Positions 1-8,095 of a stretch of 64,000 nt of DNA are shown here, in pieces; position 1 is the first letter of the stretch; the number at the start of each line of letters is the position of its first letter. The stretch is taken from positions 4,475,501-4,539,500 of the forward strand of contig NZ_CP085173.1 of NCBI RefSeq assembly GCF_020616555.1, written 5' to 3'. The notes beneath the pieces are model-generated. The model did not search any database. It saw only the letters and a list, made by a program, of their open reading frames with translations, and was not told the origin of the DNA. Source of the DNA: Streptomyces longhuiensis. GTDB taxonomy: Bacteria; Actinomycetota; Actinomycetes; Streptomycetales; Streptomycetaceae. Made by a program: the position numbers and the translations under genes.

Positions 1-666
1 CTCAGGGGCATCGGAAGGCTCGGCGTCGTCGCTGCCTGCCACAGGGGCGTCGGCCGAGTCCTCAGCGGCGTCGGCCAAGGCGTCAACGCCGTCGTCCTCC
101 GCCGCGTCCGACGCGGTGTCTGCCGACTCCGGCTCCTTCGCCCCGGACTCCTCGGACGCCCCGGACGCCTCCGCGGCACCCTCCGCCGCGTCAGAGGCAC
201 CGTCACCGGCCGCCTCGGGCCCGTCGGCGGAGCCGTCCCGCGGACCGGACACCCAGGCCGCCACAGCGGCACGCAGGCGCGCGTCGCCCGGCTCGTCGCC
301 GGAACCCGGCTCCGTACCGTCCTTGCCTTCCCCGGAACCCGCCTCGGGCTCCGAGTCCGCCCCGGAATCCGACGCCGATGCCGATTCCGGTGCCGAACCG
401 GAAGTCGAGCCCGAGTCCGGCGCGCCGGAGGCATCCGCATCCGCATCCGAGCCCGCCGGGGAATTCTCCGCCGAACCCGAACCGGAACCCGAACCCGAAC
501 GGGAACCGGATTCCTTCGCCGGAACGTCCCGGACGGAGAACACCGCCGTCGCCTGATCGACCCGCTCCGGCGACTGCCTCGCCATCGCGAGCCTCGGGTC
601 CCGTTCCTCCGGGATCGGTCCTCCCGACGACTCCTGCTGCTTCGACCTGTCGGGGGTCCCCGCCAC
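1..666 (-). CDS. D-alanyl-D-alanine carboxypeptidase, N-terminal part (partial)
   Basis: The reading frame is open from a GTG at 666 to the window edge (222 codons), so the 3' end is missing. The GTG is preceded by AGGAGG six bases upstream. The protein begins V-A-G-T-P-D-R-S-K-Q-Q-E-S-S and continues with DPRLAMARQ and VDQATAVFSV. I recognise this as the cytoplasmic head of the long Streptomyces D-Ala-D-Ala carboxypeptidases (penicillin-binding S11 peptidases that trim peptidoglycan stem peptides). From about residue 60 it is low complexity, with Ser-Gly repeats followed by Asp/Glu/Ala/Ser-rich sequence. No membrane segment or catalytic motif is reached inside the window, so the family call rests on the N-terminal signature alone. 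The opposite strand is also open at 116-556, but its Pro/Glu/Ser repeats are only the complement of this low-complexity stretch. Confidence 0.72.
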   Translation of the reverse strand, partial: MAGTPDRSKQQESSGGPIPEERDPRLAMARQSPERVDQATAVFSVRDVPAKESGSRSGSGSGSGSAENSPAGSDADADASGAPDSGSTSGSAPESASASDSGADSEPEAGSGEGKDGTEPGSGDEPGDARLRAAVAAWVSGPRDGSADGPEAAGDGASDAAEGAAEASGASEESGAKEPESADTASDAAEDDGVDALADAAEDSADAPVAGSDDAEPSDAPE

Positions 667-861
667 CGATGCCTCCTCGCTACGCGCCACGCGCTACGCC
701 GCTGCTGTCCGAACCATGTACCAGTGTCCTGTGTGGGGGCTTCACCCGGGTGGTAGACGAGAACGACATACCTACTGGTTCCCGCACAAAGCACCCACGC
801 GCCCTCGACAGACCAATGTGAGAGGGGTCACCCTGTCATTCATCCACGCGGGGAGGCATGG
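667..861. promoter_or_regulatory. Divergent intergenic region, carboxypeptidase / GPP34 gene
   Basis: These 195 bases separate two divergent starts and must carry both promoters. The GPP34 ribosome site GGGAGG lies at 851-856. I cannot assign -35/-10 boxes with confidence. Confidence 0.5.
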
Positions 862-1593
862 ATGGGCAGGAGCCGCAGAACAATTCCGGAGGAGCTTCTG
901 CTGCTCGCTCTGGACCCGGCCACGGGTACCACAGCGCAGCCGCAGTCGCTCGACCTAGGTCTGGCCGGAGCACAGCTAGTAGAGCTGGCGCTGGCCGGAC
1001 GGATAGCCCCAGACGGGGATCGTATCGCCGTGGTGGCACCACGGCCGACCGGAGATCCGACTTTGGACTGCGCACTGGAGTTGCTGCGAAGGCGCGGCAC
1101 CCCGGTACGTGCGGTGCACTGGATCGGCGGGCCCCGACTGGGGCTGCGCCAGACGTATCTCTCGCATCTGGAAAGGTGCGGCATGGTCCATGCCGTGGCC
1201 GGCCAGATGTGCGGGGTGCTGCCGACGACTCGCTACCAGGCGACGGACACGGCCATCAGCCGGGAGATCAGGTCCCGGCTGGACAGCGCGATCCGTACCG
1301 GCGTACCGCCGGACCCACGGACCGCGGCGCTCGCCGCACTGGCCCACGCGGTCGGACTCGGCAAGCATCTGTATCCGGGGAACGAGGGACGATCGTCCCG
1401 CTCCCGGCTGCGGGACCTGATCAGGCACGACCCCATGGGCGGCCTCGTGGCGCACGCCGTGATGGACGTCCAGAACGGTGTGGCCGCTCAGCCACGCCGC
1501 AGCCCGGCCCCGCCGGGCAAGGGAGCGCCGGAGCCCGGCAGGGTTCCGATGCAGCCGCACCACGGGTCGATGGCCCGCGCCGTGGCGCACTGA
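862..1593 (+). CDS. GPP34 (Golgi phosphoprotein 3-like) family protein
   Basis: 243 residues with ATG five bases after GGGAGG. The opening (RTIPEELLLLALDPATG) and the pattern GLAGAQLVELALAGRI are diagnostic of the GPP34/GOLPH3 fold, in which an alpha-helical domain binds phosphoinositide-like lipids in eukaryotes. Bacterial members are widespread in Streptomyces and their function is not established. There is no signal peptide or membrane segment, so it is cytoplasmic or peripheral. The last 35 residues are Pro/Arg-rich and probably disordered. As I remember the S. coelicolor genome, a carboxypeptidase, this protein, an XRE regulator and a DUF397 protein are also consecutive there, which suggests a conserved chromosomal block. 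Confidence 0.85.
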   Translation: MGRSRRTIPEELLLLALDPATGTTAQPQSLDLGLAGAQLVELALAGRIAPDGDRIAVVAPRPTGDPTLDCALELLRRRGTPVRAVHWIGGPRLGLRQTYLSHLERCGMVHAVAGQMCGVLPTTRYQATDTAISREIRSRLDSAIRTGVPPDPRTAALAALAHAVGLGKHLYPGNEGRSSRSRLRDLIRHDPMGGLVAHAVMDVQNGVAAQPRRSPAPPGKGAPEPGRVPMQPHHGSMARAVAH

Positions 1594-1915
1594 GCACCGC
1601 ACCAACGGAACAGCCCGCACCGCAACAGCGCCGCACCGCAGTCCCCAAAGACCGGTCCGGGAGCCGCTGAGCCGCGCGGGGTGCCGGATCCGGACGTCGG
1701 GACGACGACACGGACCGGCGCCCCGCGCGGCCGCATGTCCGGTCACGCCGACCGCACGTCCGCCCACACGTCCGGCCGCACGCCCAACTGTCGTGTCCAC
1801 TGCGCATATCCGCCGTTTCCCAGCGGTATGAAGCCCAGGGTGGCAATCTGCTGAGCAGCAGATTCGCAAGATACGCAAAGAATCACAGAGGCACGCAGCC
1901 GGAGGTGCACGTCCC
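1594..1915. other. Intergenic gap, GPP34 to XRE regulator
   Basis: 322 bases without a convincing gene. The first 240 are Pro/Arg-codon-like sequence with no ribosome site. The last 70 are less GC-rich and hold the palindrome at 1845-1864 and the ribosome site GGAGGT at 1901-1906 for the next gene. Confidence 0.6.
1845..1864. promoter_or_regulatory. Palindrome upstream of XRE regulator
   Basis: AATCTGCTG, two central bases, then CAGCAGATT: nine-base perfect arms, ending 51 bases before the GTG of the XRE gene. Position and symmetry suit an autoregulatory operator or the promoter region. The binding protein is inferred, not shown. Confidence 0.45.
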
Positions 1916-2785
1916 GTGGCGTCCAATGTCAATCCCACCGTCAGGCGACGCCGGTTGGGCCAGGAGCTGCGCCGGCTCCGTGAGCTCAAAGGCATGACCG
2001 CCGAAGAGGTGGCCGAGCGGCTCCTGGTCTCACAGTCGAAGATCAGCAGGCTCGAGAACGGACGGCGCAGCATCAGCCAGCGCGACGTCCGCGACCTGTG
2101 CGGGGTCTACGAGGTCGAGGACCACCGCATCGTCGACTCGCTCATGCAAATGGCCAAGGACTCCCGCCAGCAGGGCTGGTGGCACTCCTTCGGCGACATC
2201 CCGTACAGCGTCTACATCGGCCTGGAGACGGACGCGGCGAGCCTGCGCGTCTACGATCCGCAGGTCGTGCCCGGTCTGCTGCAGACCCGGGCGTACGCGG
2301 AGACGCTGATCACGGGCGCGCTCCCGGAGACCATGCCGACCGACATCGACAAGCGGGTCCAGGTCCGGGTGCGCCGCCAGGAGCGCATCGCGGCCCCGGA
2401 CAACCCGCTGCGGCTGTGGACCGTGCTCGACGAGTCGGCGCTGCGCCGTGTCGTCGGCAGCCGGGCGGTCATGCGCGAGCAGCTGGAGCACCTGGTCGAG
2501 CAGTCGCAGCTGCCCCATGTGACCGTGCAGGTCATTCCGTTCGACATGGGCGCGCACCCGGGCCTGAACGGCCAGTACGCGATTCTGGAGTTCCCGGACG
2601 CCGCGGATTCGAGCGTCGTCTACATCGAGGGCGTCACCAGTGATCTCTATCTGGAGAAGGCCAACGATGTGCAGAAGTACAGCGTGATGTACGAGCATCT
2701 GCGGGCACAGGCACTGAATGTGGAACAATCCCGACAGTTCATCGCGAAGATCGCCCAGGAATACGCGCTCCAGGAAGCCGTCTAG
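1916..2785 (+). CDS. WhiJ-like XRE family regulator (DUF5753)
   Basis: 289 residues with a GTG start nine bases after GGAGGT. Residues 10-65 form a Cro/C1-type helix-turn-helix (RRLRELKGMTAEEVAERLLVS, then KISRLENGRRSISQ split around the recognition helix). The rest is the DUF5753 domain with its marks WHSF, VPGLLQTRAYAE, RVRRQERI, VTVQVIPF and GLNGQY. This is the WhiJ-like family, expanded in Streptomyces, in which the DNA-binding protein pairs with a small DUF397 protein to control development and antibiotic production. The DUF397 partner follows 256 bases downstream. No anti-sigma-type ATPase is linked here, unlike the second locus near 31 kb. Confidence 0.9.
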   Translation: MASNVNPTVRRRRLGQELRRLRELKGMTAEEVAERLLVSQSKISRLENGRRSISQRDVRDLCGVYEVEDHRIVDSLMQMAKDSRQQGWWHSFGDIPYSVYIGLETDAASLRVYDPQVVPGLLQTRAYAETLITGALPETMPTDIDKRVQVRVRRQERIAAPDNPLRLWTVLDESALRRVVGSRAVMREQLEHLVEQSQLPHVTVQVIPFDMGAHPGLNGQYAILEFPDAADSSVVYIEGVTSDLYLEKANDVQKYSVMYEHLRAQALNVEQSRQFIAKIAQEYALQEAV

Positions 2786-2985
2786 GGGCGCCGCGGAGGC
2801 GGCCCATAGGGGGTCCAGAGGGACAGAATCCGCCCCGTGCGAGAAAAGTGCCGCACGGTACACCTTCGCCGCGGCGGGGCGGAAGACCCCACTGGAATAT
2901 GCCATCCGGTCGAGTGAATGGCCTCTTCGCGTACCGATGTTGGCGAGTAGCGTCGATCACGCCATCAGGTACCACGTTGGCGCAA

Positions 2986-3004
2986 ACCGCTTCACGGAAG
3001 CGGT
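2986..3004. promoter_or_regulatory. Short perfect hairpin before DUF397 gene
   Basis: ACCGCTTC-ACG-GAAGCGGT, an eight-base stem with a three-base loop, ends 37 bases before the DUF397 start. It could be an operator or a 5' UTR hairpin. There is no T-run, so termination is unlikely. Confidence 0.35.
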
Positions 3005-3041
3005 GACAGCAATTCGACCACTGGCTAAACCGGAGCAAAAA

Positions 3042-3251
3042 ATGGCAATTCAGCAGGGCGGCACGAATTCCTGGACCAAGTCCTCCTATTCGACGGGCAA
3101 CGGCGCGTGCGTCGAGGTCAAGTCCCCCCTCCTGGCCGCGATCGCGGTGCGGGACTCGAAGGCCCCCGAGGGGCCCTCGATCGACTTCGCCCCCGATTCG
3201 TGGAACTCCTTCGTGACCGAGGTCGGCCGGGGCGCCTTCGACGCCGCCTGA
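3042..3251 (+). CDS. DUF397 protein, partner of the WhiJ-like regulator
   Basis: 69 residues. I chose the ATG at 3042 because the protein then opens MAIQQGGTNSWTKSSYS, the normal DUF397 start; the longer upstream frame is unlike the family. Signature motifs W-T-K-S-S-Y-S, G-ACVEV, AVRDSK and the final FVTEVGRG are all present. These small proteins accompany WhiJ-like XRE regulators and are thought to act as their antagonists or ligands. Separation from the regulator by 256 bases, with its own hairpin, suggests an independent promoter. Confidence 0.88.
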   Translation: MAIQQGGTNSWTKSSYSTGNGACVEVKSPLLAAIAVRDSKAPEGPSIDFAPDSWNSFVTEVGRGAFDAA

Positions 3252-3339
3252 GGCATCGGAGAGCTCCCCATCGCAGCACAGCACCAACTCGCCATCACAG
3301 CACCATTTCGGCACCAACAGAGCACCACTGCGGTACTGA

Positions 3340-3390
3340 AAGAGCCCTCTCGACTGGCCCGCCGTCCTGGCCGAGGGGGCTCGGCTTTTT
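3340..3390. terminator. Terminator between convergent genes
   Basis: GAGCCCTCTCG (3342-3352) pairs with CGAGGGGGCTC (3372-3382) with one mismatch, followed by GGCTTTTT. The minus-strand gene ending at 3398 faces it, and the complement also carries a short T-run, so it may work in both directions. Confidence 0.75.
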
Positions 3391-3397
3391 CACCGGA

Positions 3398-4240
3398 TCA
3401 CCCGCGCAGCCGGTCCACGTACGTGTCGGTGCCGGGGATCGTCGGGATGAACGGCGCCACCAGCTCGACGCGGCCGAGGCCCGACTCGTGAACGGCCGCG
3501 TCCAGACCCGTGAAGTGGTCCTCCCAGCACTGGGCCGGGTCCGCCTCCAGGAACCACAACAGGGTGAGGCGGGTGTCGACGCCCTCGACCTGCTTCACGT
3601 ACGACATCCGGTCGCCCGGCAGCGGCGTCGGGCGGAAGACGGTGACCATCGCCGCCGGTGAGCCGGCGAGCCGCTTCGGCAGGTGCCGCGAGCGCAGCCA
3701 CTCCAGCAACTCGTCACGCCGCTCGGGCCCTTCGGCGTCGACGACCTCCACGACCAGACCCCGGTAGGGGTGGTCGAGCGCGTGGTAGTCGCGCGGTCCG
3801 GCCGCCCCGTCCCGGTACACGGTCGCCGCGTGGTCCTGGAACGCGGTGAAGACGTGCGTGCGGTCCTGGTAGACGCGCCCGTCCCGGTTGAGCCGCTTGT
3901 TGATGCCGACGGTCCACTTCATGTGGTCGTCGTAGCGGCCGTCGGTGATCCAGTACGTGGAGATGTAGCAGCCCGCGGTGACCGGCTGCGCGACCGCCGA
4001 CTTCTCCGGGTAGCGCAGGAGCTGGAGTTCGCGCGTGGCCACCCAGCGGCGCCCCGCGTTCATCCAGGGCATCGCCATCGCGCCGGCGTAGTAGTGGTCG
4101 TCCTCGTACCAGCGGTTGTACGCGTACTCATGGCCGGGATGCGGCTCGACCATGGTGATCAGGGCGTGCCCGGGGCGCACCCCGTACGGGCCGACCGATG
4201 CCAGCTCCGCGTACACCTCACTCCTCGTGTCCTCGCTCAC
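3398..4240 (-). CDS. Conserved protein of unknown function, putative alpha/beta-barrel-like
   Basis: 280 residues from a GTG preceded by GGAAGGGGAG. I do not recognise a characterised family. It is rich in aromatic and histidine residues in its first half (HPGHEYAYNRWYEDDHYYAGAM, then TRELQLLRYPEK), and its two halves have similar spacing of His/Tyr/Trp, as in dimeric alpha/beta-barrel proteins of the EthD or monooxygenase type. That resemblance is my inference. No signal peptide or membrane segment is visible. It is transcribed away from an SDR gene with a perfect CTGAC-N5-GTCAG operator between them, so it belongs to the catabolic regulon described in the findings and probably handles a hydrophobic intermediate. 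Confidence 0.7.
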   Translation of the reverse strand: MSEDTRSEVYAELASVGPYGVRPGHALITMVEPHPGHEYAYNRWYEDDHYYAGAMAMPWMNAGRRWVATRELQLLRYPEKSAVAQPVTAGCYISTYWITDGRYDDHMKWTVGINKRLNRDGRVYQDRTHVFTAFQDHAATVYRDGAAGPRDYHALDHPYRGLVVEVVDAEGPERRDELLEWLRSRHLPKRLAGSPAAMVTVFRPTPLPGDRMSYVKQVEGVDTRLTLLWFLEADPAQCWEDHFTGLDAAVHESGLGRVELVAPFIPTIPGTDTYVDRLRG

Positions 4241-4277
4241 GACGCTCCCCTTCCTTCCTCCACCGGACGGGCCTACT

Positions 4278-4292
4278 CTGACGCCCCGTCAG
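4278..4292. promoter_or_regulatory. Catabolic-regulon operator, site 1 (perfect)
   Basis: CTGAC-GCCCC-GTCAG. It lies in the 81-base gap between divergent genes at 4240 and 4322, placed to control both. Confidence 0.75.
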
Positions 4293-4321
4293 AAGAACTG
4301 CCATAGCCGGGAGGCGACCGG

Positions 4322-5104
4322 ATGCTCCTGAACGGAAAGACAGTGGTCGTGTCGGGGGTCGGGGCCGGGCTCGGCCACCAGGTCGCCGCGGCCGTGGTGC
4401 GCGACGGCGGCAACGCCGTGCTCGGCGCGCGCACGGAGGCGAACCTCGCCAAGTCGGCGGCCGAGATCGACCCGGACGGCACGCACACCGCGTACGCGGC
4501 GACGGACATCACCGACGAGAGCCAGTGCGAGGCGCTCGCGGGGCTCGCGCGCGAGCGGTTCGGCGGGGTCGACGCCGTGGTCCATGTCGCCGCCTGGGAC
4601 AGCTACTTCGGCGGCCTGGAGGACGCGGACTTCTCGACGTGGCAACAGGTCATCGACGTGAATCTGCTGGGCACGCTGCGCATGACCCGGGCCTGCCTGC
4701 CCGCGCTCAAGGAGCGGGGCGGCTCCGTCGTCGTCATCGGCACACAGTCGGCCGTGGCCGCGCCCTCCCAGGTGTGGCAGGCGGCGTACGCGGCCTCGAA
4801 GGGCGCGCTGACCTCGGCCATGTACTCCATGGCCCGCGAGCTCGGCCCGCACCGCATCCGGGTCAACACCGTGCTGCCGGGCTGGATGTGGGGGCCGCCG
4901 GTCGAGGCGTACGTCCAGTTCACCGCGCACACCGAGGGCGTGTCGCAGGACGAGGTCCTGGGGCGGCTCACCGAGCGGATGGCGCTGCCCGAACTGGCCA
5001 CGGACGGGGACGTGGCGGACGCCGCCGTGTTTCTCGCCTCCGACCGGGCGCGGGCCATCACGGGCCAGTCGCTTCTGGTCAACGCGGGTGAGCTGATGCG
5101 GTAG
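4322..5104 (+). CDS. Short-chain dehydrogenase/reductase
   Basis: 260 residues with GGGAGG seven bases before the ATG. It is a classical SDR: an N-terminal Rossmann motif V-S-G-V-G-A-G-L-G (residues 10-18, a variant of TGxxxGxG), NLLG near 115, Ser in the VIGTQSA strand, and catalytic Tyr/Lys in YAASKGAL near 160. PGWMWGPP and the C-terminal ITGQSLLVNAGE follow family norms. It probably oxidises or reduces a secondary alcohol/ketone with NAD(P). It shares operator site 1 with the divergent unknown gene. A strong terminator follows, so it is monocistronic. Confidence 0.88.
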   Translation: MLLNGKTVVVSGVGAGLGHQVAAAVVRDGGNAVLGARTEANLAKSAAEIDPDGTHTAYAATDITDESQCEALAGLARERFGGVDAVVHVAAWDSYFGGLEDADFSTWQQVIDVNLLGTLRMTRACLPALKERGGSVVVIGTQSAVAAPSQVWQAAYAASKGALTSAMYSMARELGPHRIRVNTVLPGWMWGPPVEAYVQFTAHTEGVSQDEVLGRLTERMALPELATDGDVADAAVFLASDRARAITGQSLLVNAGELMR

Positions 5105-5127
5105 TTCAGAACCGCCGGCCAGGAACC

Positions 5128-5163
5128 GACCGCACGGCACCCACCGCCGTGCGGTCCTTTTTG
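5128..5163 (+). terminator. Terminator after SDR gene
   Basis: GACCGCACGGC (5128-5138) and GCCGTGCGGTC (5146-5156) form a perfect 11-base stem followed by CTTTTTG. A textbook intrinsic terminator. Confidence 0.88.
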
Positions 5164-5183
5164 CCCCCATCTCAATTCACAGA

Positions 5184-5206
5184 CATGAACGCAGGTCAAT
5201 AAGTAG
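5184..5206. promoter_or_regulatory. Symporter promoter repeat, copy 1
   Basis: CATGAACGCAGGTCAATAAGTAG, followed by AAC. Its core TGAAC-GCA-GGTCA is an imperfect inverted repeat. A second copy begins 83 bases downstream. Confidence 0.45.
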
Positions 5207-5266
5207 AACGATTTTACTGTCCCTTGACCCTCCGGTGCGTTGTCCTGGCCCTTCGGCTCCCCACAC

Positions 5267-5288
5267 CATGAACGGCGTTCATAAGTAG
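5267..5288. promoter_or_regulatory. Symporter promoter repeat, copy 2
   Basis: The core ATGAAC-GGC-GTTCAT is a perfect palindrome, followed by AAGTAGGAC as in copy 1. It ends 24 bases before the symporter ATG, so a bound repressor would block transcription or initiation. Confidence 0.5.
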
Positions 5289-5312
5289 GACCAGACCCCT
5301 GGAGGGGGCTCA

Positions 5313-6896
5313 ATGAACAGTCTCGACTGGGCCGTGCTCATCGGCTACTTCGGCGTGATGATCGCGATCGGCGTCTGGTCCCACAAACGCGTGGACAACG
5401 TCTCCGACTTCTTCACCGCCGGCGGCAAGATGCCCTGGTGGCTGTCCGGCATCTCGCACCACATGTCCGGCTACAGCGCCGTCATGTTCACCGGATACGC
5501 CGGCATCGCCTACACGTACGGCGTGACGTCCTTCGTCACCTGGTCGTTCCCCATCGCGCTCGGCATCGCCATCGGCTCGAAGCTGTTCGCGCCGCGCATC
5601 AACCGGCTGCGGTCACGGCTGCACGTGGCGTCCCCGCTCGAATACCTCAAGAACCGCTACAACCTCAAGACGCAGCAGGCGCTGGCCTGGTCGGGCATGC
5701 TCCTGAAGATCGTCGACGTCGGCGCGAAGTGGGCCGCGATCGCGACCCTGCTCTCCGTCTTCACCGGCGTCTCCCTCAACCAGGGCATTCTCATCACCGG
5801 CGCGATCACCGCCGTCTACTGCACCATCGGCGGGCTGTGGGCCGACGCCCTCACCGAGCTCGGCCAGTTCATCATCCAGCTGATCGCCGGAATCGCCATG
5901 TTCGTGGCGGTCGTCGGCAAACTCGGCCCGCACGGCGGCTTCTTCGGCGTCTGGGACGAGCCCGCGCTCCAGGGACACGGCAAGCCGCTCGTCGGCCCGT
6001 ACGGCACGGTCTTCCTGCTCGCGTTCCTCTTCATCAAGCTCTTCGAGTACAACGGCGGCATGCTCAACCAGGCCCAGCGCTACATGGCCACGGGCAGCGC
6101 CCGCGAGGCCACGCGCTCGGCCCGCCTGTCCGCCGTGCTCTGGCTGGTCTGGCCGGTCGTCCTCTTCTTCCCCATGTGGGTGTCGCCGCTCCTGGTCCAC
6201 GCGCAGAAGCCGGACGGTTCGGACTCGTACGGCCTGATGACCGAACAGCTCCTGCCGCACGGTCTCCTCGGCCTGGTCATCGTCGGCTTCTTCTCGCACA
6301 CCATGGCCATGTGCTCGTCCGACGCCAACGCCATCGCCGCCGTCTTCACCCGTGACGTGGCGCCCGCGCTCTCGGAGAAGGCGCGGCAGTGGAACGAGCA
6401 CAAGGGGCTGATCGCCGCGCGCCTGACGACGGTGGTCTTCCTGGGGCTTTCGATGGCGGTCGCCACCCAGGTCAACTCGCCCACCTTCAAGGACATCATC
6501 ACCGTCGTCATCAAGTGGGTCGCCGGCCTGATGGGCCCGATCGCGATCCCCATGATGCTGGGTCTGCTGCGCGCCTTCCGCAAGTCCGGTCCCACGGCGG
6601 CGCTCACCAGCTGGGCCGCGGGTCTGCTCGCCTTCTGGCTGGTCAACTACCCGATCAACTGGAGCGTCGAGGGCGGTGTGCCGCTCGAGTACCAGGTGTC
6701 GATCCCGCTGGCCGTCTCGCTCGTGCTCTACATCCTCATCGGCTACGTCAAGCCGGAGGACACCCCGGAGCGGGACGCGCTCATCGAGCGCATCAACACG
6801 GACGACGACGGGTCCGCCGGGGCGGCCGCGGTTCCCGCGCAGGCGGAGCCGCAGGACGGGACGGTCGGCACGCAGCCGCCGGGCCGACTGTCGTAG
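5313..6896 (+). CDS. Sodium:solute symporter (SSS family)
   Basis: 527 residues, ATG after GGAGGG. The opening DWAVLIGYFGVMIAIGVW, the sequence DFFTAGGKMPWWLSGIS and about 13 hydrophobic segments identify an SSS-family sodium-coupled transporter of the inner membrane (relatives carry sugars, carboxylates, amino acids or urea). IGGLWADALTE matches the conserved cytoplasmic SSS signature. The C-terminus is an acidic, Ala/Pro-rich tail. The substrate cannot be read from sequence. Paired repeat operators upstream, distinct from the CTGAC sites, suggest control by its own regulator, not encoded next door. Confidence 0.9.
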   Translation: MNSLDWAVLIGYFGVMIAIGVWSHKRVDNVSDFFTAGGKMPWWLSGISHHMSGYSAVMFTGYAGIAYTYGVTSFVTWSFPIALGIAIGSKLFAPRINRLRSRLHVASPLEYLKNRYNLKTQQALAWSGMLLKIVDVGAKWAAIATLLSVFTGVSLNQGILITGAITAVYCTIGGLWADALTELGQFIIQLIAGIAMFVAVVGKLGPHGGFFGVWDEPALQGHGKPLVGPYGTVFLLAFLFIKLFEYNGGMLNQAQRYMATGSAREATRSARLSAVLWLVWPVVLFFPMWVSPLLVHAQKPDGSDSYGLMTEQLLPHGLLGLVIVGFFSHTMAMCSSDANAIAAVFTRDVAPALSEKARQWNEHKGLIAARLTTVVFLGLSMAVATQVNSPTFKDIITVVIKWVAGLMGPIAIPMMLGLLRAFRKSGPTAALTSWAAGLLAFWLVNYPINWSVEGGVPLEYQVSIPLAVSLVLYILIGYVKPEDTPERDALIERINTDDDGSAGAAAVPAQAEPQDGTVGTQPPGRLS

Positions 6897-6955
6897 GGCT
6901 CGTTCCTCACCGGGCGCCGGGCGGGCTGATCACAGCCGGTCCGGCGCTTCGGCGT

Positions 6956-8095
6956 TCACGCCCGCGGGTAGCGGGCCAGCCACCCCGGCGAGGACGCCGC
7001 GGGGCTGTGCAGGGCGGGCCCCTGCGTCATCTCCATCGCGAAGTCGTCGGCGAGCTCCAGGACCGTGGGGCGGCCCTCCAGCTCGGTCACCCAGCCCGGC
7101 GGCAGCGCCGTCTCCCCGTGCAGCGCGCCGAGCAGGCCCCCGCACAGCGCGCCGGTCGCCTCGGACGGGCCACCGTGGTTCACCGCGAGACACAGTCCGT
7201 GCCGTATGTCCTCGCCGACCAGGGCGCAGTACACCGCCACGGCGAGCACGCCCTCCGCGAGCCCGTCACCCACGAGTTCGTCGACACGGGCGGGCGACGG
7301 CATGCCCTGGCGGACCGCGCCGAGCGCGTGCTTGAGCGCGTCCGTGACCGGCTGGTGCCCCGGGCGCGCGGCCAGCAGGACGAGGGCGCGCTGCACGGCG
7401 CCGTCGAGGCTCTCGCCGCGCGCGAGTCCGTGCACCACGACCGCGTACGCACCCGCGGCGAGGTAGGCGGCGGGGGCGCCGTGCGTCTGGACCGCGCACT
7501 CGGCGGCGAGCTGGAAGACGAGCTGCGGCTCCCAGCCGACGAGCAGCCCGAACGGGGCCGAGCGGGCGGCCGCCGCGGGCCCGGCGGCAGCCACGTTCTT
7601 CGGCTTGTCCAGGGTCCCCATGACGTCGTTGCCGAGTCCGAGGAGGCAGTCACGGGACGGGGCGCGGCGCGAGTACAGCCACTCCTCGCGGGCCAGCCAG
7701 CCGTCCTCCTTGCGCCGCTCGTCCGGCCCCCAGTCACGCTGGGTCGCCGCCCAGCGGAGGTAGGCGCGGTGGACGTCGGTCGGGGGATGCCAGGCGCCCG
7801 TGTCGCGCCGCACCTGCGCCCTTATCAGGCCGTCCACCGTGAAGAGCGCCTGCTGGGTCGCGGCGGTGACGGCGCCGCGGCGCCCGTACGCGGGAGCGAG
7901 GTCGGTCAGTCCCTGCGGACCGTGCGCGGCCCTGATCTCCTCCAGGGAGAGCTCGGCGAGCGGCGCCCCGAGGGCATCGCCGAGCGCGGCCCCGATGAGC
8001 GTGCCGCGCACCCGGCTGCGGAAATCCTGCTGCTCGGCGCGGCCCCATACGGCCGATGAGGGTCCCCCCTGCTTGGGGGTCAGTGGGGCTGCCAC
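6956..8095 (-). CDS. Degenerate ADP-ribosylglycohydrolase family protein
   Basis: 379 residues from a GTG at 8095. I preferred this start because the family fold begins soon after (FRSRVRGTLIGAALGDALG, residues 25-43) while the upstream frame is Arg-rich and non-coding in character. Family landmarks QQALFTVDGLIRAQ, EEWLY, RSAPFGLL and ATGALCGGLLGAL are all present. The metal-ligand positions are not: where active enzymes have T-D-D-T the sequence is T-A-A-T (residues 77-80), and the usual N-H-D-G-D-S-D is N-H-G-G-P-S-E. I infer that it cannot bind the two magnesium ions and is not a normal ADP-ribosyl hydrolase; it may bind ADP-ribosyl groups or regulate. Cytoplasmic, no operon partner. Confidence 0.82.
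   Translation of the reverse strand: MAAPLTPKQGGPSSAVWGRAEQQDFRSRVRGTLIGAALGDALGAPLAELSLEEIRAAHGPQGLTDLAPAYGRRGAVTAATQQALFTVDGLIRAQVRRDTGAWHPPTDVHRAYLRWAATQRDWGPDERRKEDGWLAREEWLYSRRAPSRDCLLGLGNDVMGTLDKPKNVAAAGPAAAARSAPFGLLVGWEPQLVFQLAAECAVQTHGAPAAYLAAGAYAVVVHGLARGESLDGAVQRALVLLAARPGHQPVTDALKHALGAVRQGMPSPARVDELVGDGLAEGVLAVAVYCALVGEDIRHGLCLAVNHGGPSEATGALCGGLLGALHGETALPPGWVTELEGRPTVLELADDFAMEMTQGPALHSPAASSPGWLARYPRA

Noticed and set aside
2739..3317. Minus-strand open frame opposite the first DUF397 gene
   Set aside because: Covers intergenic DNA and the DUF397 gene, with no recognisable protein features.
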